The position numbers and the translations under genes are program-made. Shown here in pieces: positions 5,361 through 9,501 of a stretch of 9,501 bases of DNA (positions are counted from its first letter, which is position 1; each line of letters begins with the position of its first letter). The notes beneath the pieces were generated by a model. That model ran no database searches and was not told the DNA's origin. It was given only the letters and a program-made list of their open reading frames with translations. The DNA comes from Vampirovibrionales bacterium (GTDB taxonomy: Bacteria; Cyanobacteriota; Vampirovibrionia; Vampirovibrionales; JAGQHJ01): contig JANWKX010000020.1 of the NCBI GenBank assembly GCA_025451145.1, positions 1 through 9,501 on the forward strand. The letters run 5' to 3'.

Positions 5361-6947
5361 GTGCGTATGGAACGGGATGTTATTGAAGGACTTGAACAGG
5401 CATTTAACAAGAGCATACACCACGATGATAATGTTGGCTTGACCTTAAAATTAGACGGGGAGCGTTATCTTGCCAACTCAAAGGACCCAAAGCAAGGCCA
5501 AAACCAATTGAATTTGGCGATTAACGCATTCACACAGGCTTACGAGTTGCTGAATGATCCGACGATTCTGGGCCAATTGGTTCAATGCTATTTACTGAAC
5601 GGCCAATTTTCGATGGCGGAGTATTTTCTCAATCAATTGTTGCCCAACCCGTCCTTGCCGCCTGAGACCTTGAAAAGTACCAGAGAGGCTAAAGCTTTTC
5701 TGCTCGTGCGCGAAGGTAAGCTGAAAGACGCAGCGGGTATGTTAACGCAAGCGATTCACGTAGCCCCTTGGTTGAAACGGGGAACAACTTATTTTAACTT
5801 GTCCCGCCTTCAATTTGAGTTGGCCCATCAAGAACATCGGTGTCTCAATGTCTTGAAAGGGTTTAAAAACTTGGGCTTAGCGGCTTTGACCTTACCGGGC
5901 ACCTGGTCTTTAAAAAATTTCAAATTGCATCTGCAATTTTATCTGTTGAAATTAAGCCATTCCTTCTCCACGCCAGCAGCAGCCCTGGAAACCTATCTGG
6001 CGATGTTTCAAACCTATCCAGGCTTGGAACCTTTGGCAACGGAGATTGGGAAAGTCTATGCCGAACAAGAAAAGTTTACAGAGGCTGAATTCTGGTTCTC
6101 ACGGATCATTGGCCGTTATCCCACCAGCGATGAAGGCTATCGTAACCTGATTAACCTCTATAACAATTATCATTGCTCAGAGCAATTAACCGAAGCCCTT
6201 GAAGACTGGCTTAAAATTCGGCCACAAAGCGGTGAAATCATGATGGTCCTCAGCCAGGCATTGGCCAAAAATGCTGAGACCTATGAAAAGGCCATTATGT
6301 ATGCCAATCAGGCGATGCTGACCCTCAAGGACTCAGAATTAAAGGCAATGCTGTATTGCCATTTAGGAACACTCTACAGTAACATTCAATCATTCGATAC
6401 GGCCATTATGGCATTTCAAGCAGCAATCAGTGTGGATCCCCAATGTCTGGATGCTTATATTCAGCTTGGCACCCTCTATTTTGATAAACAGGACTATTTC
6501 CTGTCTCAACAAATTTTTGAGAAAGCCTTGGAGCTTGCGCCTAACAACGCCAAAATTCTTTGCAATTTGGGTTATCTCTGCTGGATGCAGGACAAAATTC
6601 AAGAGGCAATTACCTACTACCAGAAAAGTATTCAGCAAGATCCCGGCTATGACATTGCCCTCAATAACTTAGGGGTGTTATACCTCGATCATATTGGCAA
6701 TATCGACAAAGCGATAGAACTGTTTGATCAGACCCTGTTGTTTAACCCCAATTATGCGCTGTGCCACTACAACAAAGGTCGGGCCTACAGTTTTATGGGT
6801 AAAAGTATTGAAGCGGCCCATTGCTTCCTTCAAGCCCAGGCCTTGAACAATTGCAGCCAGGAACTGGATGACAAAGAGCTTTCTGAGCGGATTCGTTATC
6901 TCTTTGATAATCCCAATAGTTCCATTCAAACCGATTTACGAGATTAA
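5361..6947 (+). CDS. Tetratricopeptide-repeat (TPR) protein
   Basis: A soluble 528-residue protein built mainly of helical TPR repeats, normally a scaffold for protein-protein contacts; the partner cannot be read from sequence. Clear repeats lie at about 221-254, 327-360, 363-396, 397-430, 431-465 (one residue longer, with a GN insertion) and 466-499. They show the W/Y/L-G-Y-A-F-A-P-type spacing, for example LGTLYFDKQDYFLSQQIFEK and NLGVLYLDHIGNIDKAIELF. Degenerate helical repeats probably fill about 50-220, and the last 30 residues are polar. No signal peptide, membrane segment or catalytic domain is seen. The start is uncertain: GTG at 5361 has GGAAGG 8 bases upstream, while GTG at 5352 and ATG at 5367 are spaced worse. 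It has a putative promoter and dyad upstream and a strong terminator downstream, so it looks like a single-gene unit. Confidence 0.9.
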   Translation: MRMERDVIEGLEQAFNKSIHHDDNVGLTLKLDGERYLANSKDPKQGQNQLNLAINAFTQAYELLNDPTILGQLVQCYLLNGQFSMAEYFLNQLLPNPSLPPETLKSTREAKAFLLVREGKLKDAAGMLTQAIHVAPWLKRGTTYFNLSRLQFELAHQEHRCLNVLKGFKNLGLAALTLPGTWSLKNFKLHLQFYLLKLSHSFSTPAAALETYLAMFQTYPGLEPLATEIGKVYAEQEKFTEAEFWFSRIIGRYPTSDEGYRNLINLYNNYHCSEQLTEALEDWLKIRPQSGEIMMVLSQALAKNAETYEKAIMYANQAMLTLKDSELKAMLYCHLGTLYSNIQSFDTAIMAFQAAISVDPQCLDAYIQLGTLYFDKQDYFLSQQIFEKALELAPNNAKILCNLGYLCWMQDKIQEAITYYQKSIQQDPGYDIALNNLGVLYLDHIGNIDKAIELFDQTLLFNPNYALCHYNKGRAYSFMGKSIEAAHCFLQAQALNNCSQELDDKELSERIRYLFDNPNSSIQTDLRD

Positions 6948-7010
6948 GAGAGAGAGAGACTGGCTGGACCTCCCAGTACAAGCAGGTCTGTTACACCAAG
7001 ATCTTCCTTC

Positions 7011-7040
7011 AAAACCCTCATCCCTGATGAGGGTTTTTCT
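7011..7040 (+). terminator. Rho-independent terminator after the TPR gene
   Basis: AAAACCCTCATC (7011-7022) and GATGAGGGTTTT (7026-7037) form a perfect 12-base-pair stem with a CCT loop, and the right arm runs into TTTTTCTT. It lies 64 bases after the TPR stop and ends 81 bases before coaX, so it separates the two units. The A-tract on the left side could also allow termination on the other strand, but no minus-strand gene ends here. Confidence 0.92.
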
Positions 7041-7121
7041 TGCGCGCTTTGATGTTGATACAAACGGTCCGGCTTCTGATAGACTTAATCAAGACATTAA
7101 TCGTAATGCCCTAGAGGCCCT

Positions 7122-7940
7122 ATGCAAAAAGTCCTTGCCATTGATATTGGCAACAGTTTTACCAAAGTCGGTCTGTTTATCGAGGGACAACTCGAGGAGA
7201 CCGAATGTATTCCCACAGATAAAGCGGATCTTCAGATTCTCCAGGAAGATCTGCAAGAGGCCTTGACTCCTCTGAATGATTTGGAATTGAGTGGCATTGT
7301 CATTGCCAGTGTGGTGCCCTCTGTTCGCGAAATGTTTGAGACCTTATTGGCTTCTGTTTCGCCCAAAGTGCCCATTTTATGGGCAAATGATGTTCCCAAA
7401 AGAAGCTCAACAATTGGCCAGGTGAATCTGAGCGATTACGATTTAACGACTCTGGGCGCGGACAGGGTTGCCAATTTGCTTGGCGGATTCTATACATTTC
7501 AGGGGCAGCGTCTTTTGATCTGTGATTTTGGCACCACCACGACCTTTGATCTGTTGGAATCCGATGGTCGATTTTTAGGAGGGGCCATCTGTCCGGGCCC
7601 TCGAAAGTTTCAGACCCTGGTTGGGAGCCATCATGCGGCTCAGTTGTTTGAAGTGGATATTTTTAAGCATCCTGAGCAGACACCGGGCTTAAATACCCAA
7701 AGCTGTCTGGAGAACGGCCTGTTTTTTGGATACAAGGGAATCATTCTGGAAGTGGTGGGTAATCTGCTGCAATCCGCATCTTGGCCTCTGTCTTCGGTGA
7801 CCTTTCTGTTTACCGGAGGCTATGGGTTAGCGATTCGCCCCATGGTTGAGCATGAAATCCTCAATGTCCATGTCGATAATGGCCTGACCTTGAAAGGCCT
7901 GTATCAAATTTGGCGTTTGAATCTGGTTCCCCAATCCTAA
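7122..7940 (+). CDS. coaX: Type III pantothenate kinase
   Basis: Phosphorylates pantothenate to 4'-phosphopantothenate, the first step of CoA synthesis. Type III enzymes belong to the ASKHA kinase fold, need a monovalent cation and are not feedback-inhibited by CoA. Family motifs: DIGNSFTKVGL at 8-18 (phosphate loop), ASVVPS at 62-67, GADR at 112-115 with the catalytic Asp114, DFGTTTTFDLL at 135-145, GGAICPGP at 153-160, and FTGGYG at 230-235. At 272 residues it is slightly longer than typical (about 250-260). The segment after the PG, about 161-180, departs from the usual pattern I remember, but the later NT...GLFFGYKG block is present. The ATG at 7122 has AGAGG 4 bases upstream. A weak promoter (TTGATA at 7055-7060, GATAGA at 7078-7083) may serve it, since the terminator at 7011 isolates it. 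It converges on xerD with 6 bases between stops. Confidence 0.95.
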   Translation: MQKVLAIDIGNSFTKVGLFIEGQLEETECIPTDKADLQILQEDLQEALTPLNDLELSGIVIASVVPSVREMFETLLASVSPKVPILWANDVPKRSSTIGQVNLSDYDLTTLGADRVANLLGGFYTFQGQRLLICDFGTTTTFDLLESDGRFLGGAICPGPRKFQTLVGSHHAAQLFEVDIFKHPEQTPGLNTQSCLENGLFFGYKGIILEVVGNLLQSASWPLSSVTFLFTGGYGLAIRPMVEHEILNVHVDNGLTLKGLYQIWRLNLVPQS

Positions 7941-7946
7941 GGGCTT

Positions 7947-8807
7947 TTATGAGCCTTGAAACGCTTTTTGATAGGCGTGTCGGATATGGCGACGGCTGAC
8001 CTGGGTGTAAATTTGAGTGGTGGCAATATCGCTATGGCCTAAAAGCTCTTGAACAACCCGTAAATCAGCCCCGTTTTCCAGTAAATGGGTGGCGAAACTG
8101 TGCCGTAAGGTATGGGGGGAGATAGGCTTGCCAATGATAGTTCCGACCCTTTGCATCAAACGCCAGATTTCAATGCGGTGATAGGGCTTTCCTGATTCGG
8201 TGCTTAATAAATACGCTTGTGATTGTGGATTGGTATGGACGTGCCCAAGATAGTGTCCGATTAATTCAATGGTCAGTGGCCCCATGGGCACTAATCGTTC
8301 TTTATTGCCTTTTCCCAAACATCGAACATACCCGGAATCCAAAGAAATATCTTGAAGGGTCAATGAAATCAGTTCAGAGACCCTGAGGCCGCAGGCGTAC
8401 ATCAGTTCAATGGCCATTTTTTCCTTAAGGGGCACATCGCTTGAAGCCAGAAGGGTTTGAACCTCTGAAACAGAAAGTACTTTGGGTAAACTTCGCTGTT
8501 GACGGGGCAAATCCAGAAACTCAAAAGGATTGCCTATGGCGGATTGACGCTCCCCCAGCCAGGCATAAAAGCCTTTGATACTATGAATTTTACGACTAAT
8601 GGTTGAGGTCTGGTTGCCTTTCTCCCGGAGGACGCGAATATAGGCATTGGCCAACCGTCTGCCGGGTAAATCGGCATCCTGCAAGAGAACATAATCCAGA
8701 AACTCGCCAATATCACGTGAGTAGGCTTCAATGGTGTTTAAAGCGTATCCACGCTCAAGCTCCAGGAAATCCAGATATTCGCTAGCTTCTTGATGTAACT
8801 GGTGCAC
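7947..8807 (-). CDS. xerD: Tyrosine recombinase XerD-like
   Basis: Site-specific recombinase expected to resolve chromosome dimers at dif with a XerC partner. The 286-residue length fits XerC/XerD (about 298). The N-terminal SAM-like, core-binding domain is at about 3-88 and the catalytic domain at about 107-282. The full catalytic set is visible: Arg142 (ACGLRVSEL), Lys166 (GKGNKE), His232 and Arg235 (HTLRHSFATHLL), His258 (LLGHSDIATTQIY) and the nucleophile Tyr267. The segment DLRVVQELLGHSDIATTQIY resembles XerD more than XerC, but the two are close. The start is GTG at 8807, with GGAAAG (minus strand) 5 bases upstream, so the gene begins inside pilT and overlaps it by 26 bases, suggesting translational coupling. 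No phage or integron genes surround it, so a housekeeping role is likely, though XerC or an unpaired Xer cannot be excluded. Confidence 0.92.
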   Translation of the reverse strand: MHQLHQEASEYLDFLELERGYALNTIEAYSRDIGEFLDYVLLQDADLPGRRLANAYIRVLREKGNQTSTISRKIHSIKGFYAWLGERQSAIGNPFEFLDLPRQQRSLPKVLSVSEVQTLLASSDVPLKEKMAIELMYACGLRVSELISLTLQDISLDSGYVRCLGKGNKERLVPMGPLTIELIGHYLGHVHTNPQSQAYLLSTESGKPYHRIEIWRLMQRVGTIIGKPISPHTLRHSFATHLLENGADLRVVQELLGHSDIATTQIYTQVSRRHIRHAYQKAFQGS

Positions 8808-9501
8808 CGATACTTTCCAATAATCGCTTTAAATCATCAGGCCGACTTGATTTTTGCATGACATCCTCTAAGGAAGCCAAGCCACGTTGGTAAACATCTT
8901 TTAACGCCATTTCCAGGGTCTGCATTCCCAATGATGCCCCCATTTGAATGGAGGAATACATTTGAGCCGTCTTGCCTTCACGGATCATATTGGCCATGGC
9001 GGGTGTAACTACCATAATTTCTTGAGCCAGCACACGTCCTGACACCTGTCTCATCTGATCCTGGCGGGGAATGAGGGCTTGCGAGAAAACGGCAATCAGG
9101 CTGCTTGAAAGCTGAATCCGAATCTGTTGCTGCTGCTCTGGTGGAAAGACATCGACAATCCGATCGATGGTCTGGATGGCGCTTGAGGTATGCAGGGTTC
9201 CCATAACCAAGTGGCCTGTTTCTGCGGCGGTAATGGCCAGGGAGATGGTTTCCAGATCCCGCATCTCACCTACCAAAATCACATCCGGATCTTCCCGTAA
9301 AGCAGCCCTAAGGGCATTGGCAAAACTGCGGGTATCTTTTGAAAGCTCTCGTTGATGGACAATACTTTTCTTGGAGGTGTGCAAGTATTCAATGGGATCT
9401 TCAATGGTGAGGATATGTTCGCCCCGATTTTCGTTGATCCAGTCGATCATGGCGGCTAATGTTGTGGATTTCCCGCTGCCTGTTGCGCCAGTGACCAAGA
9501 C
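8782..9501 (-). CDS. pilT: Type IV pilus retraction ATPase PilT (N-terminus beyond the window)
   Basis: Cytoplasmic hexameric ATPase that powers pilus retraction for twitching and DNA uptake. The visible 240 residues are the ATPase domain and C-terminus; about 100 N-terminal residues, including the PAS-like domain, are missing at the window edge. Seen in order: Walker A GATGSGKST (9463-9489), the Asp box TIEDPIEY, the Walker B-like ILVGEMRD, the His box GTLHTSS, and the PilT-type C-terminal block MIREGKTAQMYSSIQMG followed by GMQTLEMAL. That last block and the absence of a tetracysteine zinc motif separate it from PilB. The conserved AIRNLIRE motif reads AMANMIRE here, so its first arginine is alanine. 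The stop is TAG at 8782-8784. xerD starts within the last 26 bases, so the two are probably one transcript. PilU is a possible alternative name. Confidence 0.95.
   Translation of the reverse strand, partial: VLVTGATGSGKSTTLAAMIDWINENRGEHILTIEDPIEYLHTSKKSIVHQRELSKDTRSFANALRAALREDPDVILVGEMRDLETISLAITAAETGHLVMGTLHTSSAIQTIDRIVDVFPPEQQQQIRIQLSSSLIAVFSQALIPRQDQMRQVSGRVLAQEIMVVTPAMANMIREGKTAQMYSSIQMGASLGMQTLEMALKDVYQRGLASLEDVMQKSSRPDDLKRLLESIGAPVTSRS

Noticed and set aside
6947..6958. GA-dinucleotide run after the TPR stop
   Set aside because: It is five or so units long, outside coding sequence, and has no partner sequence; most likely simple-sequence drift.
7937..7960. Terminator between convergent coaX and xerD
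   Set aside because: AAGG(G)CT can pair with AGCCTT only with a bulge, and it lies over both gene ends. Without a proper T-tract it is not convincing.
7947..8807. The tyrosine recombinase as an integrase of a mobile island or a defence system
   Set aside because: Its length and motifs match housekeeping XerC/XerD, and its neighbours are core genes. I see no tRNA, attachment-site repeat or phage gene.
1..9501. CRISPR array, tRNA/rRNA, insertion sequence or toxin-antitoxin pair
   Set aside because: No regularly spaced repeats, cloverleaf sequence, transposase or paired small genes of that kind could be seen on reading the window.

Overview
The window looks like an ordinary stretch of bacterial chromosome of moderate GC, with closely packed genes on both strands. 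It carries a type IV pilus retraction ATPase (pilT), a ComEA-type DNA-uptake protein, a XerD recombinase, two coenzyme A biosynthesis genes (coaBC and a type III coaX), a leucine-pathway enzyme (leuA) and a DNA repair methyltransferase (ogt). Together with several small genes I cannot name, this suggests a naturally competent, piliated, leucine-making bacterium. The PilT sequence and the style of the small orphan protein at 1095-1523 remind me of the cyanobacterial side of the tree, including non-photosynthetic relatives such as Vampirovibrionia/Melainabacteria. That placement rests on memory and is tentative.

Layout, left to right. 1-309 (+) is the end of an envelope-like protein that begins outside the window. 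355-876 (-) is ogt, with a clear extended -10 promoter. 1095-1523 (+) is a small orphan gene. 1588-2868 (-) is coaBC, transcribed away from leuA. 3081-4280 (+) is leuA in a short form lacking the usual leucine-sensing C-terminal domain; comEA follows 24 bases later and a small zinc-ribbon gene 82 bases after that, plausibly one transcription unit. 5361-6947 (+) is a large TPR protein with its own putative promoter, a perfect dyad upstream and a strong Rho-independent terminator at 7011-7040. 7122-7940 (+) is coaX. It converges on xerD (7947-8807, -), whose GTG start lies inside the end of pilT (8782-9501, -, cut by the window edge).

Functionally, CoaX (pantothenate to 4'-phosphopantothenate) and CoaBC (4'-phosphopantothenate to 4'-phosphopantetheine) are consecutive steps of CoA synthesis, although they sit in separate transcription units. 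LeuA consumes acetyl-CoA. PilT and ComEA belong to the same process, pilus retraction and DNA uptake, but are about 4 kb apart on opposite strands.

No gap between genes exceeds 300 bases. I see no RNA gene, CRISPR array, insertion sequence, phage gene or toxin-antitoxin pair, and no convincing new defence or mobile system. The observations most worth a second look are the truncated LeuA, the orphan small proteins, the TPR gene with its promoter dyad, and the pilT-xerD overlap.
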